Source: Pseudozyma flocculosa PF-1 | Lineage: Eukaryota > Basidiomycota > Ustilaginomycetes > Ustilaginales > Ustilaginaceae | Direction: 5' to 3' | Assembly: GCF_000417875.1 (NCBI RefSeq) | Contig: NW_006920883.1 | Location: 537,830 to 601,829, forward strand | Length of the DNA: 64,000 nucleotides | Shown here: piece after piece, positions 20,322 to 29,051 of the stretch | Layout of the letters: the number at the start of each line of letters is the position of its first letter | Position numbering within the stretch: the first letter of the stretch is position 1 | Translations under genes and position numbers: made by a program | The notes under the pieces: generated by a model | The model's database searches: none | What the model was told of the DNA's origin: nothing | What the model saw: the letters and a program-made list of their open reading frames with translations, nothing else

Positions 20322-21400
20322 CGTTGCCCTCTGCCTGAGCGTTGGGCGGCCGAGCGGTGCGACGGTGGACGGTGGACGGTGACGTTGCAGAGCGGCTGCC
20401 GGTCCTCATGCCTCGCTGTACTCTGTGTCGGGTCACGATACGATCAACCCCCTTTTATGAGCCCCTTGGTGGTTGAGGCCGGGGAGCCATTATTATGAGC
20501 TGAGGTGGTGTGGCAGCGAGCAGAGTTGAGGACCGTTAGCGAGTGTCTGCAGTTATGTACGTTGCATTGGGCATAGGTCGCTGCGTCGAGCGAGTCGAGG
20601 CCGTGCGAGGACGATGAGGGGTGGTGCGTCGACGGTTGGCGGAGGTGATAAGGTACTCTGTACTAGTCGGAGGCGCGCGGCGAGGGGTTGTTGAGAGCGT
20701 CGAGGTGCGGTGTTGGACTGGCGGCCTGCAACCCGGCGGGGCGCGCGTTGCATGCCGGCGGGTCGAGGCGAGGCGAGGAAAAAGGAGGGCGACCGTCAGG
20801 CAGGGTCCAGCCAGATGGAAGCAGCGGCGGCAAGCTACATTAGGCTGCTTTGGCCGAGCGAGGGGTCGGCGTGCGGGTGTGCGGGGGATGGGCATGCAAG
20901 GTGGCCAGAGCACCAGGGGCTCCAGGATTGCCGGCCCTTTATCGTCGAGACCATCGAGCATCGCCACGGCTCAACCGACGACAAGCAAGGCGAGGGACGG
21001 CAAACGACAACCGACGAGCGACCAGACGACGTCGGTGTTGCGCCGCGCCACAGACGGCCACTAGACGGGGCCAGAGGTGGGTGGGGCGTAGTTGATGTCG
21101 GCATGCCCGAGGCCAGACTAACTAAGAGCGCCCGACCCGGACGTCGAAAGCGCTGCGCTGCCCTCTCCTCTGCTCGTCCCCTCCTCGTCTTCTTCTCTCG
21201 TCCCATCCTTCCTCCATCCATTCGCCCGCGCTCCTCCTCACGCCCCTGTCCCTGCCCCTGCCCCTCCCCATCCCCGATCCGCCCCACTTGGCTCGTTTGC
21301 CCATCGCCTCTCGCTCACCACACTCACTCCTTGGTACCTTCCCTAGCCGCCACACCATCCTTTGTCCCGCATCCCATCGCCCCGCCCCGCCCCGCCGAGC
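20322..21400. other. Intergenic region
   Basis: A spacer of 1.1 kb. The final 250 bases are strongly pyrimidine-rich (CCTGCCCCTGCCCC and similar), fitting the promoter and leader of the protease gene. No gene seen. Confidence 0.4.
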
Positions 21401-23044
21401 ATGCAAATCCGCACCGCACTCGCACCTCTCCTCTGTCTCTCCCTCATCGTCGCCGCATCACCACCACCACCACCAGCAGCACCACCTGAGCACCATGCCG
21501 ACACCGACGCGGTACCGCTACACATCCCCCTCGTCCCACGCCACGTCGCACCATCCAACGACGCCCACAACCACGATGCAGCCGTAGACTGGAACCAGCT
21601 CCACAGAAAGGCGCTCCACCTCTCGACCCGCTACTCCGATGCCCCCAACCAGCACCTACAGCCTAGCCAGCAGGGCCAGCTTGTCCAACGCGGCCCGCCA
21701 CAGCGCCACGCCAGAACCAACAAGGCCAGCCACGCTCCCGCCCATCACCATCAGCACCACCAACAGCAGCAGCAGCACCACGACGACCACCCTGCCGCAC
21801 CACCATCACCACCCACCAAGAACCGCATGGCCATCACCGACCCGTCATCGCCGCCGCCGTCCAAGGGCACCACGTCGGCGCTCTCGCTGCAAAACGTCTA
21901 CCAGGACGGCATGGACCAAGAGTACCTCGCCACCGTCCGCATCGGCACCCCCGGCGTCGACTTCCGCATGGTGCCCGACTCGGGCTCCTCGGACACCTGG
22001 CTCGCCGCCGCGTCGTGCTCGGCGCCCAGCTGCGCCGGCGTAAAGCGCACCCGCTTCGACCCGACGCGCTCCTCGTCCTACTCTTCGCTCCAACGCGACT
22101 TTTCCCTCTCCTACGGCATCGGCAAGGTGTCCGGCTCGCTCTTCCGCGACGTCGTCGCCTTCCCCTCGTCGTCGTCGTCGTCTGGCGGCGGCGGTGGTGG
22201 TGGTGGTGGTGGTGGAGGAGGAGGAGGTCCGGGTGGGGCGACGCCGCCGACGGTGAACACGACGTTGGGGATGACGACGACCCTCTCTTCCGACTGGGCA
22301 AAGGACGCGTCGGACGGCATCCTCGGGCTCGGCTTCCGCAAGATTTCGGCAGAGGGCACGGTGCCCGTCTTTGACAGCCTGACCCGCCAGCACCAGGTGG
22401 CGGCGTCGCAGATCGCTTTCGCCTTTGGACGCCGGCGCGACGGCACCGAGGCCAAGTCCGAGATGGTCGTCGGCGGCACCAATCCGGCCAAGATCCGCGG
22501 CGACATCCACTGGTTCCCCGTGGACCGACGCGGGTACTGGCAGTTTGCCATCCGCGGGTTGGGCGTCGGCGATGGTCCACTTGTCCAGCCCGGCGACAGC
22601 GACGGCAAGGGCGAGGGCAAGCGCGATGGCGCCGGAGGAGGAGGGGGAGGAGGAGAGGGGGGCAAGGACGAAGCGACAATCTCAGCCATCGTGGATACGG
22701 GGACGTCGCTCATCGCCCTCTCGCGCGGGATGGCATCGGCATTCTGGTCGCGGATCCCGGGCGCGACGCTGCACCGGGACACGCAGTACTACACCTACCC
22801 GTGCGCCACCTCGATAGGGGCCTACATTGAAACGGGGGATGGACGACGGTGGTCGATTGACGATGTCGATCTCAACCTGGGTCGTGTATCGCGCGGTTCG
22901 GATCGATGCATCGGCGGCATCCTCGTCGCTGACTCCGTCGCCGACCGAATCGTACTCGGCCTTGCGTTTCTCAAAAACGTCTATACCGTCCTCGACCGCG
23001 AGGCTGCCCAGCCACGCATTGGCTTGGCCAGTGTCAACCTGTAG
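21401..23044 (+). CDS. Secreted A1-family aspartic protease with His/Gln-rich propeptide
   Basis: The protein has 547 residues from MQIRTALAPLL, which starts a good signal peptide; an upstream in-frame ATG at 21362 would bury it. Residues to about 145 form a propeptide-like region with a striking His/Gln stretch (HAPAHHHQHHQQQQQHHDDH) and poly-Pro. The pepsin fold follows. The first catalytic motif is DSGSSDTW (the DSG variant), a flap-region SYGIGKVSGSLF follows, and the second catalytic motif is AIVDTGTSLIAL. A Ser-Gly linker with about 15 glycines lies in the N-lobe, and a Gly-rich insert (GGGGGGGEGG) precedes the second motif. The two Cys near SCSAPSC and the pair in the C-lobe could form disulfides. 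It probably acts in the secretory pathway or outside the cell. Confidence 0.93.
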   Translation: MQIRTALAPLLCLSLIVAASPPPPPAAPPEHHADTDAVPLHIPLVPRHVAPSNDAHNHDAAVDWNQLHRKALHLSTRYSDAPNQHLQPSQQGQLVQRGPPQRHARTNKASHAPAHHHQHHQQQQQHHDDHPAAPPSPPTKNRMAITDPSSPPPSKGTTSALSLQNVYQDGMDQEYLATVRIGTPGVDFRMVPDSGSSDTWLAAASCSAPSCAGVKRTRFDPTRSSSYSSLQRDFSLSYGIGKVSGSLFRDVVAFPSSSSSSGGGGGGGGGGGGGGGPGGATPPTVNTTLGMTTTLSSDWAKDASDGILGLGFRKISAEGTVPVFDSLTRQHQVAASQIAFAFGRRRDGTEAKSEMVVGGTNPAKIRGDIHWFPVDRRGYWQFAIRGLGVGDGPLVQPGDSDGKGEGKRDGAGGGGGGGEGGKDEATISAIVDTGTSLIALSRGMASAFWSRIPGATLHRDTQYYTYPCATSIGAYIETGDGRRWSIDDVDLNLGRVSRGSDRCIGGILVADSVADRIVLGLAFLKNVYTVLDREAAQPRIGLASVNL

Positions 23045-23100
23045 ACGGGCGAGAATGTGCAGAGAGAGAGAGAGCGGGAGGGCAGAGGTTGTAGATAGTC

Positions 23101-23132
23101 GGTTGGTCGGTTGGTCGGTCGGTCGGTCGGTC
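23101..23132. repeat. GGTC/GGTT tetranucleotide run
   Basis: About eight tandem GGTY units directly downstream of the protease stop codon. Confidence 0.85.
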
Positions 23133-23138
23133 GTCGTC

Positions 23139-23240
23139 GTTCGTTTCCCGTCGTCTTCGTCGTTCGTTTCCCGTCGTCGTCGTCGTTCATTTCCCGTCAT
23201 CGACGTAGTTCGTTTCCCGTCGTCGACGTTGGACGTTTTC
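23139..23240. repeat. 23-bp minisatellite, four clear copies
   Basis: The core GTTCRTTTCCCG starts at 23139, 23162, 23185 and 23208, an exact 23-bp period, followed by a degenerate fifth copy. Confidence 0.85.
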
Positions 23241-23339
23241 CGTCGTCCATCCATCGTTCGCTCGTTTGTTTGTCATTCCCTCGTTTCTCGGACATTTCAT
23301 ATCCCTTCAATCTCAATGCCTCGATCCGCTTACCTCTTT

Positions 23340-23369
23340 GCCTGCCTGCCTGCCTGCCTGCCTGCCTGC
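23340..23369. repeat. (TGCC)7 microsatellite
   Basis: Seven tandem TGCC units in the same convergent spacer. Confidence 0.85.
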
Positions 23370-23662
23370 TCGTCGAGACCTCGAGTGTCGATGGGCGGGG
23401 TAGTCGATTGTGCACCAGGTCATCGAGAGCAGGCAGCTGCTAGATCGGTTGGATTGGCTCAATGGGCTGCCTGGTACGGTACGGAATGGCATAGCATGGC
23501 AGTGTGCGGTATCGACGGGGCGTAGACTGATTGGCTCTCCCTCCTGGCTGAGCGCAGCTGAGCTGTCCCTGTCCGGCGACGTCGACAAACCGCCCCCGCC
23601 CCCGCCCCCGCACCCGCTCTCCCTCCCTACGACTCTCTCTGCCCTGCGCCCACCACCGCCGC

Positions 23663-26600
23663 TCATCGCCTCCACCCCTGCGCCGGCCCAGCGCTATTGG
23701 CGCCCGTCGCGAAGGGAGGTGCACCAGCTGCCGCACTGCCGCCACCGCCGCCGCCGCCGTAGCTCGACGGAGTCTGCGGACGGCTGTTCCACCGGCTACC
23801 GCCATTCGACGGTACCCCACTCCCGCCTTCGTAGTACGCTCCACCACCGCCACCGCCACCGGATGCCAACGTCGACGGCGTGCCCGGGCGCGTCGAGGCG
23901 CGGCTGCTGCCAATCGAGTGCGAGGCGAGCCGCTCGTGCGAGTAGCCGTCGAGGACGTGGACGATGCCCATCGTCATGCGCTCGAACTCCCCAATCTCCT
24001 GCGCGCTCAGGCTCAGGTCGGTGCGGTCGCCCCACTCGTCGTCGTCGTCGTCCTCGCCGCCCTCGTCCTGCGCCTGGTCAACGTCGTCCCAGTCGGAGCG
24101 CGCTCCCAGCTGCTTGTTGTTGTTGTTGTTGTTGTTGTTGCTGTTGCTGTTGTTGCCGCCTCGGCGCTGCTGCTGCTGGGCAGCGCCGCCGCGGTTGCCG
24201 CCCGTGGGTCGTTTGCCGATGCCCTCAAAGACGCGCAGCATGACGACGTCCATGATGGCCTTGAGGCGCTCCAGGTCGTCGAGCGCGTCGAGGTTGCCCG
24301 TGATGGGCAGCCAGTCGTCGCACTCGATGCCGCTGCTCGTCACGCGCACGTCGTACGCGCCAAACAGCATGTAGGTGAGCGGGTCGAGGCGCGTGCACCC
24401 GCGCAGCATCGTCATGGCGTTCGAGGCGCCGCCGCTCGTCTGCATCGACGTGTTGCGCACCTTTTCGCTAAACGCGATCAGCTCGCGCTCGCCCGTGTGC
24501 GACGCGTCGTCGTGCTTGTGCTTGGTGTACTTGAGGTGGCACACGCTCGCCGGGTGGATAAAGCACGTCTTGTCCTGCGACGTGCGGTACGTCTTTTCGT
24601 TGGCACGGATGGCAAAGTTGGGCGCCGTCGCCACCGCAATCAAAGCGGCCAGCAGCGGCGCGCTGTCCGAGTTGGTGTTGAACTCGGGATCCGTCTCGCG
24701 CGGCCGCGCGCGGTAACGGCCGGGAGCCGTGTAGGTGCCACCGCCGCCGCCGCGCTGCTGCTGCTGCTGGCTCTGGATGACCTGGATGATGTCGGCCTTT
24801 TCCATGCTCTGGAACAGGTGCTCCTTGACCTGCTGGATGCCGAGCAGCGTCGTTTTGGAGAGGAAGTTGTCGCTGCAGAAGCGATTGGCCGCCACGTACT
24901 CGCCGCGCCCCTGCATGTCCCACCAGCGCGTGTAGGCGCGCAGGATGCCGAGCGCGTCGGAGCGGAAGTCGGGCGGGCACCACTGGTCCTTGATGGCGTC
25001 GGCCTCCTTCTTCAGGTGGACGGGCGCCATGAACGGGTCGCGGTTGGTCAGGATGGCGGCGAGCGAGAGGACCGGGTCGAGGCAGCGGAAAAAGGCGCCG
25101 TAGAGGCACATCTTGCCCATGGGTGCGTCGACGGGCAGCTGGAGCAGCACGCGGCCGAGCGACGTGAGGCGCTTGTCCTGGTCCAGGGCGCCCACCATCT
25201 TGAGCTTCTCCATGGCGGCGCGCACGCGCTCGGGCGCTGGCGGCTCGATGGCGGCGGCCAGCACGTCCTCGACCTCCATGCCGGGGATGTCGAGCGCCTT
25301 GATGTGCATCACGACGTTGCTGAGGTCGACGCGCTTCATCTCGACCGTCTGGTTGACGCTGAGCCGGTCGTAGCGCGCCTTGCTCAGCACGCCGTAGTAC
25401 TCGCCGGGGCGATGGCGTCCCGCACGGCCGGCGCGCTGGTTGAGATTCGACGTGCCCACCCAAGCCGACACCAGGCTCGACAGGTGGCGCTCCGGGTCGA
25501 AGCGCTTCTCCTTGACGCGGCCCGTGTCGACGACGTAGACGACGTCCGGGATCGTGATCGACGTCTCGGCGATGTTGGTTGCCAGAATGATGCGGCGAAT
25601 GCCAGCGTGGCGGACCGGCTCGAAGACGGCCTGCTGGTCCTGGACGGGGATCGTCGAGTGCAGGATGTGGATCTCAAACTGGTTGCCGTCATTGAAGTTG
25701 AGGCCCATCAGCGGGCGCTGGCGCGGGTCCGAGAGGATCTGGTTGACGGACTTGATCTCCTCCCAGCCGGGCAAGAAGACGAGCACGTGGCCCTCCTCGG
25801 ACGTCGACAGGACGTAGGCAATCATGAGCGCCACGAGCGGGTACGGCAGCTCGAGGTCATCGACCTGGTCGGACAGCACCATCTCGCCGCCGCCTTCAAG
25901 CGACTGCCCGCCGCGTGCGGCCATCATGCCTCCGCGCTGGTTGATCTCGCGCTCGAGGTAGTCGCGCACGTTCTTCTCGCGCCACACCCAGCCGCCGTCG
26001 CTGGGGCCGAGCTGCATGGCCTGCAGCTGGTGCACCGTCTCCTCGAGGTAGTGCTTCTCGACGGGGAAGCTGCGGCCGGGCACCTCGACGACAGGCGCGG
26101 GTCGGCCGAGCGAATCAGTAAAGTAGCGCTGGAAGAGCGTCGGGTCGATGGTGGCGCTCATCAGGATCACCTTGATCTCGCGCTTGCCCATGCGGCGCCG
26201 CTCCTCGAGCAGGCGCTTGATGACGACGAGCAGCAGGTCGGTCTCGACGTCGCGCTCGTGCACCTCGTCGATAACGACGTGGGTGATCGAGTCGAGGAAG
26301 CCGTTGCTCGACTCGGCGTCGCCCAGCGCCGACTGGAGGCGGCGCAGGAAGACGCCGGTGGTGCAGAAGGTGACGGAGCCGTTGGGCTGGGGCAGCTTGG
26401 CCTCGAAGCGGACCTGGTAGCCCACGCTCTCGCCCAGCTTCTCGCCGCGCTCGCGGGCCACGCGCTCGGCCACACTGATGGCAGCGATGCGACGAGGCTG
26501 GGTGCAGATGATGTTGCACTCGCCGCCGCGGCCCTGGAGGATGTAGTCGTCAAAGAGGATCTGCGGGATCTGGGTCGTCTTGCCCGAGCCGGTGGCGGCC

Positions 26601-27967
26601 ATGCAGATCGTGACCTGGTTGAGCTCGATCTTGACCAGTACGTCGCTCTGCTTTTGCGTGACGGGCAACGAGGCGCGCTGGTCGCGCAGCGCGGCGAGGC
26701 GATCGTCGGAGTGGTACACCTCGAGCCGCTGCATGAGCTGCTCGGACTTGGCGCGGATCACGTCGTCAGTGGCGCGCCGCTGGTTGTCGTAGCGCCGCGC
26801 CCGCTTGCGCGCCTGCTGCTGCTGCAGCTCTTGCTGGCGCTGCTGCTCTTCGTCGTCGGCGCCCTCGCCCGCCGCCAGCCTGCCGGCGGTGCGCGGCCGC
26901 TTGGCAAAGATCTTGCTGCGGCGCACCTCTTCGTAGATGCCGCGCACGTCGTCGTCGAGCTCGTCGCTCATCGTAAAGTAGATGTGCGGCGCCATACCGA
27001 TGGGCGCGCCGGGCACGTGGGTCGCGTCAAAGTGCTTCCACAGCTCCGGGTCGGTGCTCTCGAGGTACTGGACCGTGTCGAGGTAGCAGTTGGTGGTGGC
27101 CGCCTTCTTGTTGCGGCCGCTGGCCTCGCCAATCTCGGAGCCGCCGACGGTCATGGTGGCGCGCCATCCCGTGCTGACCGACTTGCGCCCCTTTTGCTGC
27201 GTCGCCGGGTGGACCGAGATGTCGGGTTTGCCAAACTTGAACTTGCGGCAGTAGAAGTCCATGAACTCGCGCGCCCGGTCCGCCGTAAGGTTGGATCCGT
27301 CCGAGAGCTTGACCGTCTCCTGGGCGCTGGCGGCGCCCGAGGCGGCGAGCGCGGCGGCGACGGCTGCGCTGGGCTTGGGCGCCTTGTTGAGGAGGTCGCC
27401 CTGCTCCTGGAGGAAGAGGACGGCGTGGAGGGCGGCCGCCTTTTCCGCGTCCTTGGCCGTCTTTGCGTCGCCGTAGACTGCCCAGCCGCGGTCGGCGTCG
27501 AGGACGAGCGTGGACCGGATGTTTTTGTCGCGGCGCCCTTCGACGCGGCCCTCTTCGTTTGAGTAGACGGGAGCCTGCCCGGTCGAGAGGAGGACGTAGT
27601 TCTGGATGGGGCTCTTTGGGTTCTCGAGCCACTGCTGCTTTATGCGCCCGCTCTCGACGAGGCCGATGTAGTACTCTCGGATGTGGGCGGCGGTCTGGTA
27701 GGGCAAGGGCTGGGTGGGGAGGAACTTGGACGCCGCCACCGACGATGCCGCAGCCGCTGTCGACGAAGAGGCGGCTTTGCGGCCGCCGGAGCGTTTGCCG
27801 TTGCTGGGACCGCCCCTGCCACCGCGCTTCGACGACGAAGAAGGGGCCGATGCGCCGCCGCCGCTGGCGCCTCCTCCTCCGCTACCCCGGCCCCAGCTCG
27901 AGGAGCCGCCGGATGCGGATCCGGTGGCAGCTGCGCCGGTGCGCCATGAGGGTGCCTGATCGGACAT
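23663..27967 (-). CDS. RHA-type DExH-box RNA helicase (DHX9/DHX30/DHX36-like)
   Basis: A single exon of 1434 residues from MSDQAPSW. After a Gly/Ser-rich start there are two dsRNA-binding-like segments, roughly residues 88-200 (ending DAEKAAALHAVLFL) and 235-330 (GRNKKAATTNCYLDTV). The helicase core follows: motif [13 protein letters not shown] near 455, motif II DEVHERDVETD near 568, motif III SATI, and motif [20 protein letters not shown]2 and OB-fold regions come next, and the C-terminus is low-complexity with poly-Asn and poly-Gly. DEVH together with dsRNA-binding segments is typical of the DHX9/29/30/36 group rather than the spliceosomal DEAH helicases. The frame stays open without an ATG for 60 codons upstream (see findings). 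The substrate RNA is not predictable. Confidence 0.9.
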   Translation of the reverse strand: MSDQAPSWRTGAAATGSASGGSSSWGRGSGGGGASGGGASAPSSSSKRGGRGGPSNGKRSGGRKAASSSTAAAASSVAASKFLPTQPLPYQTAAHIREYYIGLVESGRIKQQWLENPKSPIQNYVLLSTGQAPVYSNEEGRVEGRRDKNIRSTLVLDADRGWAVYGDAKTAKDAEKAAALHAVLFLQEQGDLLNKAPKPSAAVAAALAASGAASAQETVKLSDGSNLTADRAREFMDFYCRKFKFGKPDISVHPATQQKGRKSVSTGWRATMTVGGSEIGEASGRNKKAATTNCYLDTVQYLESTDPELWKHFDATHVPGAPIGMAPHIYFTMSDELDDDVRGIYEEVRRSKIFAKRPRTAGRLAAGEGADDEEQQRQQELQQQQARKRARRYDNQRRATDDVIRAKSEQLMQRLEVYHSDDRLAALRDQRASLPVTQKQSDVLVKIELNQVTICMAATGSGKTTQIPQILFDDYILQGRGGECNIICTQPRRIAAISVAERVARERGEKLGESVGYQVRFEAKLPQPNGSVTFCTTGVFLRRLQSALGDAESSNGFLDSITHVVIDEVHERDVETDLLLVVIKRLLEERRRMGKREIKVILMSATIDPTLFQRYFTDSLGRPAPVVEVPGRSFPVEKHYLEETVHQLQAMQLGPSDGGWVWREKNVRDYLEREINQRGGMMAARGGQSLEGGGEMVLSDQVDDLELPYPLVALMIAYVLSTSEEGHVLVFLPGWEEIKSVNQILSDPRQRPLMGLNFNDGNQFEIHILHSTIPVQDQQAVFEPVRHAGIRRIILATNIAETSITIPDVVYVVDTGRVKEKRFDPERHLSSLVSAWVGTSNLNQRAGRAGRHRPGEYYGVLSKARYDRLSVNQTVEMKRVDLSNVVMHIKALDIPGMEVEDVLAAAIEPPAPERVRAAMEKLKMVGALDQDKRLTSLGRVLLQLPVDAPMGKMCLYGAFFRCLDPVLSLAAILTNRDPFMAPVHLKKEADAIKDQWCPPDFRSDALGILRAYTRWWDMQGRGEYVAANRFCSDNFLSKTTLLGIQQVKEHLFQSMEKADIIQVIQSQQQQQRGGGGGTYTAPGRYRARPRETDPEFNTNSDSAPLLAALIAVATAPNFAIRANEKTYRTSQDKTCFIHPASVCHLKYTKHKHDDASHTGERELIAFSEKVRNTSMQTSGGASNAMTMLRGCTRLDPLTYMLFGAYDVRVTSSGIECDDWLPITGNLDALDDLERLKAIMDVVMLRVFEGIGKRPTGGNRGGAAQQQQRRGGNNSNSNNNNNNNNKQLGARSDWDDVDQAQDEGGEDDDDDEWGDRTDLSLSAQEIGEFERMTMGIVHVLDGYSHERLASHSIGSSRASTRPGTPSTLASGGGGGGGAYYEGGSGVPSNGGSRWNSRPQTPSSYGGGGGGGSAAAGAPPFATGANSAGPAQGWRR

Positions 27968-29051
27968 GAATCTGCTTCTGAGGTCGGACGTGAGGTTTTT
28001 GTTCCTGCCGGTGAGGTGGACCGTGATGGTCGAAAAGTGCCGCGGTACAGTCGGGCTTTTGTTGGTGACTAGGAGCGCAGCGATGCGTGCTGCGAGGTGC
28101 CGGATGGCTGCTATGGGGCCCAGGATACTGGTGGCTGAATGCGGCACCGTATAGGCGCTGCGACCGAGACGAAGTCAAGGGTCGTAGGGGGTGTAGCAGC
28201 GGCTTTGCTGTTTTTGGAGACGATCGACCAAGGCGGGCGGAGGGTTGCAACGGAGCGTCGATCGGCGTCGAGAGGGGAGCAAGTCGTGTGCCAAGCAGCC
28301 GGTTTCAGACAGAGCGAAGCAGAGCGTGGAGCAGCGTCGGTCGTATTAGCGGCGGGCGGCAGCGGCGTCGTAGTCTAGAGAAGACAAGGGCGGGCGTGCG
28401 CGTAGCTGTGCCGTACCGTGCGATTGAATGCGGTGCGGTGCTGTGCGAGTAGGGTAAGTGCAGGCGATCCGGACCGAGGCACTAGCGGAGCAAAAGGATG
28501 CACGACAGTCGTCAAAGTGAGAGGGACGGTGGAAGGGCAGGGAGGGGGGTGACAGCGGTGGTGGTGGTGGTGGTAGCTCGAGATGCTGGCGAGGAAGAGA
28601 CGGGGAAATTGTGAAAAAGCCGAAATGCGCGAAGCTGAGCGACAGCAGGCAGACAGCTCAGGCTGCAGGCAGGCGAGGCCAGGGGCCCTGCCAGCAGAGG
28701 GGCAGACAGGCAGGCAGCCTAAGATCGAGACAGGCAGGCAGCGCTGCGGAAAAAAGAAGATCGAGGCAGGGCGACCCTGGCTGGCAGGCCTTGGCTTGGC
28801 CAGGGCCTTGACGTCGCCGGCTTTCTGGCTGGCTGCTAGGCCAGGCCAGGCCTGACAGCGCTGGCTGACACGCGTCGCTCTTCGCCTGCCAGGCAGGCCC
28901 GTCGATTCCGCACAACGCAACGCTCGACGCTACAAGGCCAAGGCGGCGCAGTGAGGGAAGAGGTCGATGCCATCGTCGTTGCGCTCTACTAGGCTACGGC
29001 CGAGTCTCTACGGGGCAGGGGCGACGACTTGGTATGGCAGGCGTCGCCCGT
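27968..29051. other. Intergenic region
   Basis: Holds the promoter of the helicase gene and the 3' end of CDC45. The first 180 bases are open in the helicase frame. The region 28560-28860 is rich in CAGGC and GGCCAGG motifs. No gene seen. Confidence 0.45.

Larger units (their letters stand above)
23045..23662. other. Convergent intergenic region with simple repeats
   Basis: Lies between the 3' ends of the protease and helicase genes. It is occupied largely by GGTY, 23-bp and TGCC repeats, listed separately. Confidence 0.6.

Noticed and set aside
23918..27562. 1214-codon plus-strand frame opposite the DExH helicase
   Set aside because: Antisense shadow caused by codon bias; the minus strand has all helicase motifs.
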